Positions 34,591 to 43,492 of a DNA stretch of 45,633 nt are shown piece by piece. Both the position numbers and the translations under genes were made by a program. This DNA is from Acidobacteriota bacterium (GTDB lineage Bacteria > Acidobacteriota > Terriglobia > Terriglobales > Acidobacteriaceae), in NCBI GenBank assembly GCA_028876395.1, contig JAGWRX010000190.1, positions 1-45,633 of the forward strand, in the 5' to 3' direction. Positions within the stretch are counted from its first letter, which is position 1, and each line of letters begins with the position of its first letter. A model generated the notes under the pieces. The model had not been told where the DNA came from, made no database searches, and saw nothing but the letters and a program-made list of their open reading frames with translations.

Positions 34591-34990
34591 GTTCCTCCCT
34601 TGCGTCGCTTGCCTCTTTCGAGTGTATCGGCAACCGTCATTCTATCGGATGCTCCCCCTGTGCAAAAGGTCGCAATGCCAGGCCTTGTGTCCGGCATGAG
34701 AGATCGATTGGCAGGTAGGATGAAGGGTTTCGCAGGCAAATTAAAAGCGCCCGGATCCAGAAAGGACCTCGGGCGCTAGAGCAGCCCTCCCCCAGAACTG
34801 CCCACCGTGCGAATGTAGGTGTTCTGGTGCACTTTAGCAAGCAAACTTAGGTAACGGTTACGAACAAAACAGGCGGGTGACTACCCAGAGGGTTAACATC
34901 GCACAACTTGCTTGTTACGCTTAAGTTAACAGCGCCGCTTCGTCCGGATTGCGTCGATCCGAACGGGATTGTGCGCGACGGGGGCCCGCT
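34591..34990. other. Intergenic region with several inverted repeats
   Basis: No protein gene is supported in these 400 bp. In addition to the terminator at 34739, CCAGAAC / GTTCTGG encloses a 22-nt interval near 34793-34828, and CAAGCAA / TTGCTTG is spread over about 34838-34917. GTTAAC occurs twice near 34892-34929. The stretch must hold the trxA promoter and could encode a structured small RNA. I find no signature of 6S, SRP, tmRNA or RNase P RNA. Confidence 0.35.
34739..34777 (-). terminator. Intrinsic terminator on the minus strand downstream of thrB
   Basis: AGCGCCCG / CGGGCGCT stem, extended by partial pairing inside, is followed on the minus strand by TTTTAATTT. It lies 214 bp beyond the thrB stop, so it ends either a long thrB 3' region or a separate small transcript. 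Confidence 0.6.
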
Positions 34991-35905
34991 CTAAGCCGGC
35001 TGGATGTAGGGTCTTGTCCCGGCCACTTCAAAGCGGCAAACCTGGATCTCTGCCTCTGGTAAATCATTGATAGCGCTTCGGATTAAGGCCAAGGCGGGCG
35101 CGATGCTCTTTTCTCCCCCCACGATGACCAGCACGGCAGGCCCAGCGCCGCTGAGAGCAGCTCCAAGAATGCCCTCCCTGCCCGCAAGCGGCAGCAATGG
35201 CGGCAGCAAGGGGCAGATGGGAGCGCGGTACGGCTGGTGGAGGCGGTCTTTCATCGCCAGGCGAAGCAAATCGCCCCGACCCTGCGCGAAGGCCAGACCC
35301 AGAAGTGACACCGCCTGAATGTTCATCACAGCATCCGAGCGCGAGTAACTGTCGGGCAACACGGCGCGGGCTTTGCTGGTGGCCAGCGGGTCGGCGGGAA
35401 GAACGAGAATGGCGCGCCATTCCGGCGGCGGAACAACGCGCGCATAGTGAACGGTTCGCCCTTCATTGGCAGCCGTGACAAACCCACCCACCCAGCACGC
35501 GGCGGCGTTGTCTGGATGCCCTTCGAGAGCGCATGCCTCTTCGAGAATCTGTTCGGCGGTCCAGCCAAGCTGGCCAAAATGCACCGCCATGGCAACCGCG
35601 GCCAGTCTGCCCGCCGCCGACGAGCCGCAGCCCATGCCCAGCGGAATTCCGTTGACCATGCGAATTGCCAGCGGAGTCACCGGCCTGTTGTTCTCTTCAA
35701 GCAGCCGCTTGTAGATGTCCAGGATGAGATTATTCTCAATTCGCGCGCAACGCTCGGCATCGCGGCCGGTGGCGTTGATTTGGAACTCGGCGGCCTCCTG
35801 AGCCTCAATCTCAAGAAAGAAATCGAGCGCCACGGCAGCGGCGTCAAAGCCGGGCCCCAGATTGGCTGACGTGGCGGGCAGCCGAAGACGCAAAGGAGCA
35901 CTCAT
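34991..35905 (-). CDS. thrB: Homoserine kinase
   Basis: GHMP-family kinase that phosphorylates L-homoserine for threonine synthesis. The 304 residues begin MSAPLRLRLPATSANLGPGFD, the family opening, and contain the ATP loop GIPLGMGCGSSAAGRL near residue 90 and the C-terminal motif GAALSGAGPAVLVIV. The start codon overlaps the thrC stop by 4 bp (35902-35905), so the genes are coupled and act in consecutive steps. No homoserine dehydrogenase gene is in the window. Confidence 0.96.
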   Translation of the reverse strand: MSAPLRLRLPATSANLGPGFDAAAVALDFFLEIEAQEAAEFQINATGRDAERCARIENNLILDIYKRLLEENNRPVTPLAIRMVNGIPLGMGCGSSAAGRLAAVAMAVHFGQLGWTAEQILEEACALEGHPDNAAACWVGGFVTAANEGRTVHYARVVPPPEWRAILVLPADPLATSKARAVLPDSYSRSDAVMNIQAVSLLGLAFAQGRGDLLRLAMKDRLHQPYRAPICPLLPPLLPLAGREGILGAALSGAGPAVLVIVGGEKSIAPALALIRSAINDLPEAEIQVCRFEVAGTRPYIQPA

Positions 35906-37257
35906 CCGACGCTGCCCTTCAGCGCGGCCAGCACTGCCGCCGGGGTGGCGCCCACGGCGATGGCATTACGCCGCAACGCGTGGATCTCCGCCTCGTGACC
36001 GGCGGTCTCCTGCTCTTTCAACAGCGTTCCCCGATGAAAATCGATGGTGTAATCGGCATCCTTGAGCGTGTGGCCGGTCAGCAGCAGCACTACAGTCTCG
36101 CTTGCAGCCACCCTTCCATCAGCCCGCAGTTTTTTCAATCCAGCGAGCGTGACGGCAGAGGCCGGTTCGCATCCCAGTCCTTCAGCGCCCAGTTCCGCCT
36201 TGGCAATGGCGATCTCGGTTTCGGTGACATCGAGGCACCAGCCGCCCGTGTTCTGTATGACCCGCGCAGCCTTGCGCCACGACGCCGGATTGCCGATGCG
36301 AATTGCCGTAGCGCGGGTGTGCGCCTCCACCGGCTCCATTGCAGCACCCTTGCTTGTGGCAAAGCTGCGCACCAGCGGATTGGCTCCCTCAGCCTGAATG
36401 ACAGAAATGCGGGGCATCCGAGCGACAAGGCCCAGTTCGTGCAGTTCGCGGAATCCCTTGCCCAGCGCGGAACTGTTGGCCAGGTTGCCGCCGGGCACAA
36501 TCAGATGGTCGGGCACGGCCCAGTCAAAGGCTTCGGCAATCTCAAATGCCGGCGTCTTTTGTCCTTCCAGGCGATACGGGTTCACGGAGTTGAGCAGATA
36601 GATGGGCGCTTCGCGGACAATCTCGGTGAGCACGCGCACGCAGCCGTCAAAGTCGGTCTTCAACTGGCATGTAACCGCGCCGTAGTCCATGGCCTGCGAC
36701 AGTTTGCCCCAGGCGATTTTGCCTTCGGGAATCAGCACCAGGCTGCGCAGTCCGGCGCGCGCCGCATAGGCGGCCATGGCGGCGGACGTGTTGCCCGTGG
36801 AAGCGCACGCAACCCACTCGAAGCCCCGCTCGCGGGCCACGCTCAACGCTGCGGTCATGCCCGTGTCTTTGAACGAGCCGGTCGGATTCATCCCCTGATG
36901 CTTGGCGAAAAGCTGGTCCATGCCCAGGGCTTTTGCGGCGCGAATCAGCGGATAAAGCGGCGTGTTCCCCTCGCGCAGGGTTACGGCGCTGCCAAAGCTG
37001 TCCAGAATCGGCAGAAGCTCGCGGAATCGCCAGACGCCGGACTGGTCAAGCGTTTCCAGTGAGCTGCGGCGCTCGCGCCAGAGCCATTTGAGAGCGCCGG
37101 GGTTTGGTCTGTCATGGCCGCGGCGCTGGCTCCAGCCCACGTATTCCACTTCAAATAGATCGCCGCACCGGGCGCACCGAAAATCGGGCCGGGCGTCGGA
37201 GCCGGAGATGAGTTCTCCGCAGCCGAAACAGCGTAACTGGTGCAGATTGTCGTTCAT
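35902..37257 (-). CDS. thrC: Threonine synthase
   Basis: PLP enzyme converting O-phosphohomoserine to threonine. The 451 residues start with a zinc-ribbon-like element (Cys10, Cys13, Cys28, Cys31), then the fold-type II PLP domain. The Schiff-base Lys130 is in NPTGSFKDTGM, and the phosphate-binding and Gly-rich segments CASTGNTSAAMAAYA and VPGGNLANSSALGKGF are clear. About 60 extra residues at the C-terminus (FHRGTLLKEQE onward) are helical. The start is plausible, with the Zn site immediately after it. It precedes thrB with a 4-bp overlap and follows murB by 60 bp. Confidence 0.95.
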   Translation of the reverse strand: MNDNLHQLRCFGCGELISGSDARPDFRCARCGDLFEVEYVGWSQRRGHDRPNPGALKWLWRERRSSLETLDQSGVWRFRELLPILDSFGSAVTLREGNTPLYPLIRAAKALGMDQLFAKHQGMNPTGSFKDTGMTAALSVARERGFEWVACASTGNTSAAMAAYAARAGLRSLVLIPEGKIAWGKLSQAMDYGAVTCQLKTDFDGCVRVLTEIVREAPIYLLNSVNPYRLEGQKTPAFEIAEAFDWAVPDHLIVPGGNLANSSALGKGFRELHELGLVARMPRISVIQAEGANPLVRSFATSKGAAMEPVEAHTRATAIRIGNPASWRKAARVIQNTGGWCLDVTETEIAIAKAELGAEGLGCEPASAVTLAGLKKLRADGRVAASETVVLLLTGHTLKDADYTIDFHRGTLLKEQETAGHEAEIHALRRNAIAVGATPAAVLAALKGSVG

Positions 37258-37317
37258 GCCTGATGTTAGGTTATCAGCCTGTTGCGGCTTTTGCCGCGGG
37301 CCGATTTACACGCGGTT

Positions 37318-38376
37318 CTAAAAGCCGACCATCACCGGCTCCATATCCAGCCGAATGCCGAAACGCGTCTCGACGGCGTCCGCGATCCGGGCGGCGAGAG
37401 CGAGAATCTCCGCCGCTGTGGCGCCGCCGCGATTGATGAGCGCGAGCGTGTGCCTTGATGAAACCCCGGCAGCGCCCAGTGCATAGCCTTTCGCGAATCC
37501 GGCCTGCTCGATGAGCCACGCAGCCGGTATTTTCACGCGCCCTGCATTTTCAGGCTCCGGCCCTGCGGGAAAGCGCGGCGGCTCGTGGCCGATGGCGGCC
37601 GCAATCTGGCGTACCTGCTCTTCGGTCGCCATGGGATTCTTGAAGAAGCTGCCCGCGCTGCGGCAATCCGCATCGCCCTCGACCAGCAGCATTCCCTTGG
37701 ATTGACGCACGCGCCTGACAGCAGCCGCAACCTCAATGAGATTGACATCGGAGCCCGCCGGGAATGCGCGCTGCAGATCGGCATAGCGCAGAGTGGGTGT
37801 GCCGCCCGGCTTGAGCCGGTAGTCCACGCGGGTCACGACGTAGCGCCCGCGATCGGTGGAGTTGAAGCGGCTGCGGCGATACCCAAAACCGCACTCTGCC
37901 GCGGTGAACTCAACGAACCTGTGCTCCATCAGGTCGTAGGCTCTCACCTGCTCAATGGTCGAGGCGACCTCCTGCCCGTACGCGCCGACGTTCTGCACCG
38001 GAGTGCCGCCCACTGTGCCAGGAATTCCCGCAAGGCACTCGATGCCGGCGCAGTTGTCCGCGACGGCAAGCTCGACAAAGCCGTCCCAATCTTCGCCCGC
38101 CGCGGCCTGGTAGATGACCTGCCCCGACTGATCCTGTGCCTCGGTTCGCGCGATACCGCGCAGGCCTACCTGCACCACGAGGCCGTCAAATCCTACATCG
38201 GCAATCAGCAGGTTGCTGCCGCCGCCCAGCACGAATAACGGCTGTGCGTGCCCACCTGCCCATGCAGCCGCTTCGGCGATCGCCTCTTCGCTTGCGGCCT
38301 TCACAAACCACCGCGCAGGGCCTCCAATGCCCAGAGTTGTGAAGGGAGCCAGCAGCCTGTTTTCTTCGAGGAGCAT
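37318..38376 (-). CDS. murB: UDP-N-acetylenolpyruvoylglucosamine reductase
   Basis: FAD-dependent reductase that makes UDP-MurNAc for peptidoglycan. The 352-aa protein has the FAD-binding opening LLAPFTTLGIGGPARWFV and LFVLGGGSNLLIADVGFDG. The substrate segment GIPGTVGGTPVQNVGAYGQE and the catalytic Ser in CRSAGSFFKNP are also present. The ATG at 38376 (MLLEENRLLAPF) fits the family; the frame reaches 38448, but that part overlaps the divergent bacilliredoxin gene. The ribosome site is weak. It is divergent from brxB and 60 bp before thrC on the same strand. Confidence 0.95.
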   Translation of the reverse strand: MLLEENRLLAPFTTLGIGGPARWFVKAASEEAIAEAAAWAGGHAQPLFVLGGGSNLLIADVGFDGLVVQVGLRGIARTEAQDQSGQVIYQAAAGEDWDGFVELAVADNCAGIECLAGIPGTVGGTPVQNVGAYGQEVASTIEQVRAYDLMEHRFVEFTAAECGFGYRRSRFNSTDRGRYVVTRVDYRLKPGGTPTLRYADLQRAFPAGSDVNLIEVAAAVRRVRQSKGMLLVEGDADCRSAGSFFKNPMATEEQVRQIAAAIGHEPPRFPAGPEPENAGRVKIPAAWLIEQAGFAKGYALGAAGVSSRHTLALINRGGATAAEILALAARIADAVETRFGIRLDMEPVMVGF

Positions 38377-38447
38377 CCGGTCAAGGCTACACCACCGCCA
38401 TTTGACGGTAAAATGGTTCCAGGCAACTTTCCCTGCCGGAGGCGACA

Positions 38448-38876
38448 ATGTACCCAGAATTGATGGTGATTCCCATGCGCGAGGAACTGGTGCGCGCCGG
38501 AATCAACGAAACCCGCACCGCCGAAGACGTAGACGCCGCGCTTGCCCAGCCGGGCACAACGCTGCTGGTGGTCAACTCGATCTGCGGCTGCGCCGCGGGC
38601 AAGATGCGCCCCGGAGTACGCCTGGCGCTGGCCAACTCGGCCAGCCAGCCCGACAACAAGATCACGGTCTTTGCGGGGCAGGACCGCGAGGCCACGGAGC
38701 GCGCGCGCAGCTACTTTGAGGGCAATCCGCCCACTTCGCCTGCCATCGCCATTCTGCGCGACGGCAAACTGGTCTACCTGATGCAGCGATATGTGATCGA
38801 GCAGGCCACCGCGCAGCAGATTGCCGGAGAACTGGTCCGCGCGTTCGACGAATTCTGCGCCAAGGCCAGCGCGTAA
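38448..38876 (+). CDS. brxB: Bacilliredoxin, BrxA/BrxB (YphP/YqiW) family
   Basis: 142-aa thioredoxin-fold protein with the family CGC active site (Cys46-Gly47-Cys48 in NSICGCAAG) and the conserved start MYPELMVIPMREELV. In Firmicutes these proteins reduce bacillithiol mixed disulfides; whether this organism makes bacillithiol is not shown here. GGAGG lies 6 nt before the ATG. Symbol given by family resemblance; BrxA is equally possible. It is divergent from murB with a 71-bp shared control region. Confidence 0.87.
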   Translation: MYPELMVIPMREELVRAGINETRTAEDVDAALAQPGTTLLVVNSICGCAAGKMRPGVRLALANSASQPDNKITVFAGQDREATERARSYFEGNPPTSPAIAILRDGKLVYLMQRYVIEQATAQQIAGELVRAFDEFCAKASA

Positions 38877-38911
38877 GCCTGTCTGCCCGACAAGCACGAT
38901 GCAAACAGAAT

Positions 38912-38941
38912 GGCCTCCCAAAGGGGAGGCCGTTCTTATTT
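38912..38941. terminator. Terminator after the bacilliredoxin gene
   Basis: GGCCTCCC / GGGAGGCC stem with loop AAAG, followed on the plus strand by GTTCTTATTT. It sits between convergent stops and may serve both strands. Confidence 0.75.
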
Positions 38942-38961
38942 GCTGCCGGCAACCCTTGCGC

Positions 38962-40494
38962 TCAGTCCGCTTCTTTGGCTGTCGGTAGCGCCTGTACCTT
39001 GCTGTGCCTGATCGAGTAGGCGAAGTAAACCACCAGTCCGATCAGCAGCCAGCCAATCATCACTGCCCAGGTAATCATGGCGAGCCGCGTCATCAGGTAG
39101 AGCGCACTCACCATTCCGAGAATGGGCACCAGCGGAACCAGTGGCGTTTTGAACGGCCGCTCCATCTTCGGGTGACGGACGCGCAGCACCCACACCCCTG
39201 CGCAGACGATGGTGAATGCGAGCAAAGTTCCGATGTTGACCAGCTGCGAGAGATTTTCAATGGGAAGAAATGCAGGCATGATGGCGGCAAACGCGCCAAA
39301 GACAATGGTTGTGATCCACGGCGTGCGGAACCGGGGATGAATCGCTGAAGCCCACTTCGGCAGCAGCCCATCGCGCGACATGGAAAAGAAGACACGCGTC
39401 TGGCCAAGCAGCATGACCAGCATGACCGTTGCCAGCCCGAAGACAGCGCCGATTTTGACCAGCATCGAGCCCCAGGTCACGCCGGTTTCATCGATGGCCA
39501 GCGCGACGGGCGCGGCTACGTTGAGCGTCTTATAGCTGACCAGGCCCGTGAGCACGAGCGAGACGAGGATGTAGAGAATGGTGCAGATAACGAGTGAGCC
39601 AAGAATTCCGATCGGCATGTCGCGCTGCGGATTCTTGGCCTCCTGGGCAGCGGTGGAAACGGCATCGAATCCGATATAGGCAAAGAAGATGGATGCCGCG
39701 GCTGTGGGAATGCCGCCCCAGCCGAAGTTGCCGTGACCGTCGGCCGGCGGAATGAAAGGATGCCAGTTCATGCTCGCCACGGCGGGATGATGGATGAGGA
39801 AGTAGCCTCCCACCAGCAGAAAGATGCCGACAATGCCAAGCTTCACGATGACGATGGCCGAATTGAAATTCGCCGATTCCTTGATGCCAATGACCAGAAT
39901 GGCTGTGATGACCATGACGATCAGGAAAGCAATCAGATTGAATGAGCCCGTGGCGTGGGGCAGTCCGGCGCTGCTCACACCCGGCGGCAGAGACATGAGC
40001 GGCAGCCATTGCTGCTGATAAAAGACCAGCCGCGTTCCGGTGGTGGCAGTAAGTTGCGGAGGAATGTAAATGTGCAATTGCTGCAGGAGGCTGTTGAAGT
40101 AGCCCGCCCATCCTGACGCCACAGTCGCCGCGCCAAATGCGTACTCAAGGCAGAGATCCCAGCCGATAATCCAGGCCACCAGCTCGCCCAGGGTGGCGTA
40201 GCCGTAGGTGTATGCCGAGCCGGCAATGGGAATGATTGAGGCGAACTCCGCATAGCAGAGACCGGCGAAGGCACAGGTCAAACCGGCGAGCACGAAACTC
40301 AAGGCTACGGCGGGCCCGGCGTGCAGAGCCGCGGCCTGACCGGTGAGCACAAAGATTCCCGCGCCGATCACGGCTCCGATGCCAAGCGTGATCAGATTCA
40401 ACGCCCCGAGAGAGCGCTTGAGCGTGTGTTCGCCTTCTTCGCTCGACTCCTGCGAAAGCAGCGACATGGGTTTGATACGAAGCAGCCTGGACAT
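38962..40494 (-). CDS. APC-family amino acid permease (cationic amino acid transporter-like)
   Basis: 510-aa inner-membrane transporter with about 12-14 hydrophobic helices. The first transport helix has the APC signature LGIGAVIGAGIFVLTGQAA (residues 36-54, unwound helix 1), and the following helices CYAEFASIIPIAGSAYTY fit CAT/YfnA-type permeases. A longer loop between residues 150 and 170 (GTRLVFYQQQWLP region) is uncommon. Substrate is probably an amino acid but cannot be specified. ATG 40494 is used, with GGAGG about 13 nt upstream; ATG 40467 is in frame. It follows a second APC permease by 18 bp. Confidence 0.88.
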   Translation of the reverse strand: MSRLLRIKPMSLLSQESSEEGEHTLKRSLGALNLITLGIGAVIGAGIFVLTGQAAALHAGPAVALSFVLAGLTCAFAGLCYAEFASIIPIAGSAYTYGYATLGELVAWIIGWDLCLEYAFGAATVASGWAGYFNSLLQQLHIYIPPQLTATTGTRLVFYQQQWLPLMSLPPGVSSAGLPHATGSFNLIAFLIVMVITAILVIGIKESANFNSAIVIVKLGIVGIFLLVGGYFLIHHPAVASMNWHPFIPPADGHGNFGWGGIPTAAASIFFAYIGFDAVSTAAQEAKNPQRDMPIGILGSLVICTILYILVSLVLTGLVSYKTLNVAAPVALAIDETGVTWGSMLVKIGAVFGLATVMLVMLLGQTRVFFSMSRDGLLPKWASAIHPRFRTPWITTIVFGAFAAIMPAFLPIENLSQLVNIGTLLAFTIVCAGVWVLRVRHPKMERPFKTPLVPLVPILGMVSALYLMTRLAMITWAVMIGWLLIGLVVYFAYSIRHSKVQALPTAKEAD

Positions 40495-40512
40495 GGACGA
40501 GGAACTTCCTCC

Positions 40513-42093
40513 TCAACGGTTGAGACCGGAAATTGAAGCCGTTGGCCGCGCTGAGCGCCGCGACCAGAAGAGATACACGGGAATGCCCAGCAGGACAAGC
40601 ACCAGGCCCGGCCACGTGTATTGGGGCTTGTATCGCAATAATACGACACAGATCCACGTGGCCATCACGATGTAGAGCGCGGGCAGCACAGGATAGCCCA
40701 GCGCCTTGTAGGGCCGCGGCGCATCAGGCCGCGTGGCGCGCAGCACGAACAGGCCCAGGATCGTGAGGATATAAAACACGAGCACAGCGAAGATGATGTA
40801 GTCCAGCAACTGGCTGTAAGATCCTGAGAGGCACAGCAGCGTGGCCCAGCAGGCCTGCACAAACAAGCCGGCAGCCGGCGTCTTATAGCGCGGATGCAGT
40901 TTGCCGACGGACTTGAAGAACAGTCCGTCCCGGCTCATGGCGTAGTACACGCGCGCCCCGGCCAGCGAAAGGCCGTTGGCGCAGCCAAACGTAGAGATGA
41001 GGATGGCCGCGGCCATCAGCTGCGCACCGCCCGAGTGGAAAATCTGCTCCAGCACTGCCGTCGCTACGCGATCCTCAGTCGCGTATTGCACGCCGCGCGC
41101 AAGGGCCGTGGCGCCATGCGGATCGCCGTGCATGGGCAGCACAAGCAGGTAGCCCAGTGAAACCAGAAAGTAGACAGTGAGTACAAAGCCCGCGCCGAGG
41201 ATGAGCGAGAGCGGCAGGTTGCGTCGTGGATTCTTCACCTCGCCCGCTGTGAACGTGATGTTGTTCCAGGAATCGGCAGAGAACAGCGAACCCACCTGCA
41301 CCACGGCCAGAATCACCAGCAGGTTTACCAACACGGTCGGGCCGCCGATGCCCACCTGCACCGGGTGCAATGAACTCCAGCCGGCATTCTTCCAGAACTG
41401 GCTCAGACCCTTGCCGAAGTTCGCGTTCCATTCCGTCGCATTGGAACCCACGGTGAAAGTAAGCAGCACCAGCGCCGCCAGAGACAGCGCCTTGGCCGTT
41501 GTGAAGATGTTCTGGATGAGCGCGCCCAGCCGCACGCCAAAAACATTCACAATCGCCAGCAGAATTACGACGGCGATGCCGGTCAGGTTGGCCGTATTGA
41601 CGCCAATCTCCATGTTGCCCAGCACCATGGGCCCCACCCTGAGCGCGGGCACATGCGCGATGTGCCACAGCCAGTGCGACGTGGAGATAGCAGGGAAAAA
41701 AACGCCGAGAAATTTGGCAAAGGCCACGCAGACGGCGGCGATGGTGCCGGTTTGAATCACCAGGAAGAACGTCCAGCCGTAGAGAAATCCCCAGAGTGGC
41801 CCCAGTGACTCGCGCAGGTAGACATACTGGCCGCCGGCTCTGGGCATCATGGCCGCCAGCTCGCCATAGCTCAACGCACCGATCATCGTCATGACGGCAG
41901 TGACCACCCAGGCCGCCAGCAGGAGCGCGGGCGAGTCGGTGCCGCGCGCAATATCCGCATCCACAAGGAAAATGCCGGACCCGATCATGGACCCGGCAAC
42001 AATGGCCATCGAGCTGAACAGGCCGAGAGTCTGCGCCAGCCCCGGCGCTTCGGCTGCAAATTCTGGGTCAGGAGTGAGGTTTGAGGTCGTCAC
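40513..42093 (-). CDS. APC-family amino acid permease (LAT/SteT-like)
   Basis: 526-aa transporter with about 12 membrane helices. Helix 1 has the signature MAIVAGSMIGSGIFLVDADIA and helix 3 the motif YGELAAMMPRAGGQYVYLRES typical of amino acid exchangers of the LAT/SteT group. It differs clearly from the permease downstream of it, so they are not recent duplicates. The start is a GTG at 42093 and lacks a good ribosome site, so the first residues are uncertain. The gene begins 81 bp after thiE and 18 bp before the second permease; the two are one operon. Confidence 0.88.
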   Translation of the reverse strand: MTTSNLTPDPEFAAEAPGLAQTLGLFSSMAIVAGSMIGSGIFLVDADIARGTDSPALLLAAWVVTAVMTMIGALSYGELAAMMPRAGGQYVYLRESLGPLWGFLYGWTFFLVIQTGTIAAVCVAFAKFLGVFFPAISTSHWLWHIAHVPALRVGPMVLGNMEIGVNTANLTGIAVVILLAIVNVFGVRLGALIQNIFTTAKALSLAALVLLTFTVGSNATEWNANFGKGLSQFWKNAGWSSLHPVQVGIGGPTVLVNLLVILAVVQVGSLFSADSWNNITFTAGEVKNPRRNLPLSLILGAGFVLTVYFLVSLGYLLVLPMHGDPHGATALARGVQYATEDRVATAVLEQIFHSGGAQLMAAAILISTFGCANGLSLAGARVYYAMSRDGLFFKSVGKLHPRYKTPAAGLFVQACWATLLCLSGSYSQLLDYIIFAVLVFYILTILGLFVLRATRPDAPRPYKALGYPVLPALYIVMATWICVVLLRYKPQYTWPGLVLVLLGIPVYLFWSRRSARPTASISGLNR

Positions 42094-42174
42094 CTTGCTT
42101 GGTTTTACTCGAAATGGCTAAGAGTTGTCTTCCCTTTTCGCGCGGCAGTTTGGTCCAGCGCAGTTTCCCTGTTC

Positions 42175-42816
42175 TCAATGCAACTGCTGAAGCCAGCGGC
42201 GGAACTCGGCCGCGGGATCGGAGGCGTGAAAGATGGCTGCCGAGACAGCTACGACGCTGGCTCCGGCCTCAAGAACCGCCGGAGCCGTGGCCAGGGTGAT
42301 GCCTGCGGCGGCCACCAGCACGGCATCCGGTCCCGCCTGTTCGCGCAGCCGCCGGACGCCGTCCGGCCCGATGGGCGGCTTGGCCGTCTGCTTGGTCGTG
42401 GTGGGGTAAACAGGGCCTATGGCCAGATAGTCCACCGGTTCTGAAAGAATGCCGGGCAGGAGCGTATCGCTGCCGCCGAAGGTGCCTACGATGCGGCCCG
42501 GGCCAAGCAGGCGGCGCGCCTCGGCGGGCGGCAGATCGCCGGCATCGACGTGGACGCCGTCGAAGCCGGCAGCCTCAACCAGAGCGCTTCGGTCGTCGAG
42601 AATGAGCGTGATCTGTCCTGCTGGCAATGCGGCGCGCAAGGCTGCGGCATCGGCCAGCAGTTCGGCGTCGGAACCGGTCTTGTTGCGGTACTCAAGCAGT
42701 GTGACGCCAGACTCGGCAAGCGCACTGCCCAGCCGGTGCAGGAACTCGGCTCGGCCCGTCGCGGGAATCGTGGATGAATCAAGGATGGGATAAATGAGCG
42801 GAAAAGAAAAAGGCAT
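42175..42816 (-). CDS. thiE: Thiamine-phosphate synthase
   Basis: 213-aa TIM-barrel enzyme joining HMP-PP and the thiazole phosphate in thiamine synthesis. Visible motifs are LLEYRNKTGSD (the usual QLR replaced by EYR), LILDDRSALVEAAGFDGVHVD and DYLAIGPVYPTTTKQ, and the phosphate-binding VLVAAAGITL with late Gly residues. The divergence from the QLR motif and the acidic substitution make exact substrate use a little less certain; a ThiE-like protein of related function is possible. No ribosome site before the ATG. No thiamine riboswitch was seen upstream. It stands between the DinB-family gene and two permeases. Confidence 0.8.
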   Translation of the reverse strand: MPFSFPLIYPILDSSTIPATGRAEFLHRLGSALAESGVTLLEYRNKTGSDAELLADAAALRAALPAGQITLILDDRSALVEAAGFDGVHVDAGDLPPAEARRLLGPGRIVGTFGGSDTLLPGILSEPVDYLAIGPVYPTTTKQTAKPPIGPDGVRRLREQAGPDAVLVAAAGITLATAPAVLEAGASVVAVSAAIFHASDPAAEFRRWLQQLH

Positions 42817-42847
42817 GTAATCAGGTTAAAAGGAAAGGCTGCCTGTT

Positions 42848-42892
42848 GTCAGGGTCAGGGAACAAGGCACAGCCCCTGTTCCCTGCTCCCTG
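42848..42892. repeat. Short 7-bp tandem units in a hairpin
   Basis: CCCTGTT, CCCTGCT and CCCTGTC lie head to tail (about 42874-42894). Opposed AGGGTC/AGGGAAC units lie just before them, giving CAGGGAACA / TGTTCCCTG as a 9-bp stem (42856-42864 with 42877-42885). A related motif occurs near 17979-18004. Possibly a dispersed intergenic repeat of this genome or the terminator-like end of the DinB region. Confidence 0.5.
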
Positions 42893-42898
42893 TCGCTC

Positions 42899-43402
42899 CT
42901 ACATCTCGTCTGCCGAGGGTCCATACGAACCAGGCACCTTTCCGCCCACCATCCGCACATAGACGCCCAGTTGCGCCCGATGATGCACCAGGTGGTTCAT
43001 CACCATGTCACGAAAGACCTGGTAGCGCGGCTGGTCAATCCACTTTTGTCCGCCGAAGATAAACTGCCAGTGCTCATCCCACTTCTGCTGCGGTACCGCG
43101 GCCAGCGCCGCGCGAACCCCGGCCAGTTCCCGGTCAAACTTCTCCAGCAGCGCCGCCTTGCTCTCCGGCACATATTGCTCCCACTTGTGGTCGGCCGGAA
43201 ACTCGAGCTTGTCCTTTGTCAGCGTGTGAAGCGCCCAATCGCCAGTCATATCGGTGATGTGCCCCGCCAGATTGCCCAAGGGCATGGATTTGGGATGCGG
43301 TTTGAATGCGAAGTCCGCATCGGCCGGAATGGCCTCAAGAAGCTTGCGTGTTTTGGCTGCCTCCCGATCGAATTCGGCGAGGAGTTCGTTTTGAATGTCC
43401 AT
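42899..43402 (-). CDS. DinB-family (DUF664-like) putative metal-binding protein
   Basis: 167-aa four-helix-bundle protein of the DinB/YfiT superfamily. The usual metal-ligand histidines appear as GHITDM near residue 56 and NHLVHHRAQLGVY near 140. Members include thiol-dependent transferases and proteins of unknown role; nothing here selects among them. The ATG at 43402 is fixed by GGAGG 8 nt upstream. It is between the quinoprotein and thiE genes, without an evident shared pathway. Confidence 0.85.
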   Translation of the reverse strand: MDIQNELLAEFDREAAKTRKLLEAIPADADFAFKPHPKSMPLGNLAGHITDMTGDWALHTLTKDKLEFPADHKWEQYVPESKAALLEKFDRELAGVRAALAAVPQQKWDEHWQFIFGGQKWIDQPRYQVFRDMVMNHLVHHRAQLGVYVRMVGGKVPGSYGPSADEM

Positions 43403-43457
43403 ACGTTCAACCTCCAGATTGCCCAGCAAGCATAGCCGATTTTGCGGTGGAAAAGGC

Positions 43458-43484
43458 GAAGAAAGGGCGATAAATTTTTCGCCC
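43458..43484 (-). terminator. Intrinsic terminator of the quinoprotein gene
   Basis: GGGCGA / TCGCCC stem with an AT-rich loop, followed on the minus strand by CTTTCTT. It lies directly after the quinoprotein stop at 43493. Confidence 0.6.
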
Positions 43485-43492
43485 GTTTGTCG

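Noticed and set aside
34739-34990. 6S, SRP or other housekeeping RNA
   Set aside because: The conserved SRP loop bases and the long open bulge of 6S RNA could not be found; kept only as an unnamed structured region.
38962-42093. Recent tandem duplication of the two APC permeases
   Set aside because: Helix 1 signatures and loops differ throughout; they are distant members of the superfamily.
42817-42898. Thiamine (TPP) riboswitch before thiE
   Set aside because: The interval has neither the CUGAGA nor the ACCUGA-type core in suitable arrangement; the hairpin there is made of 7-bp repeats.
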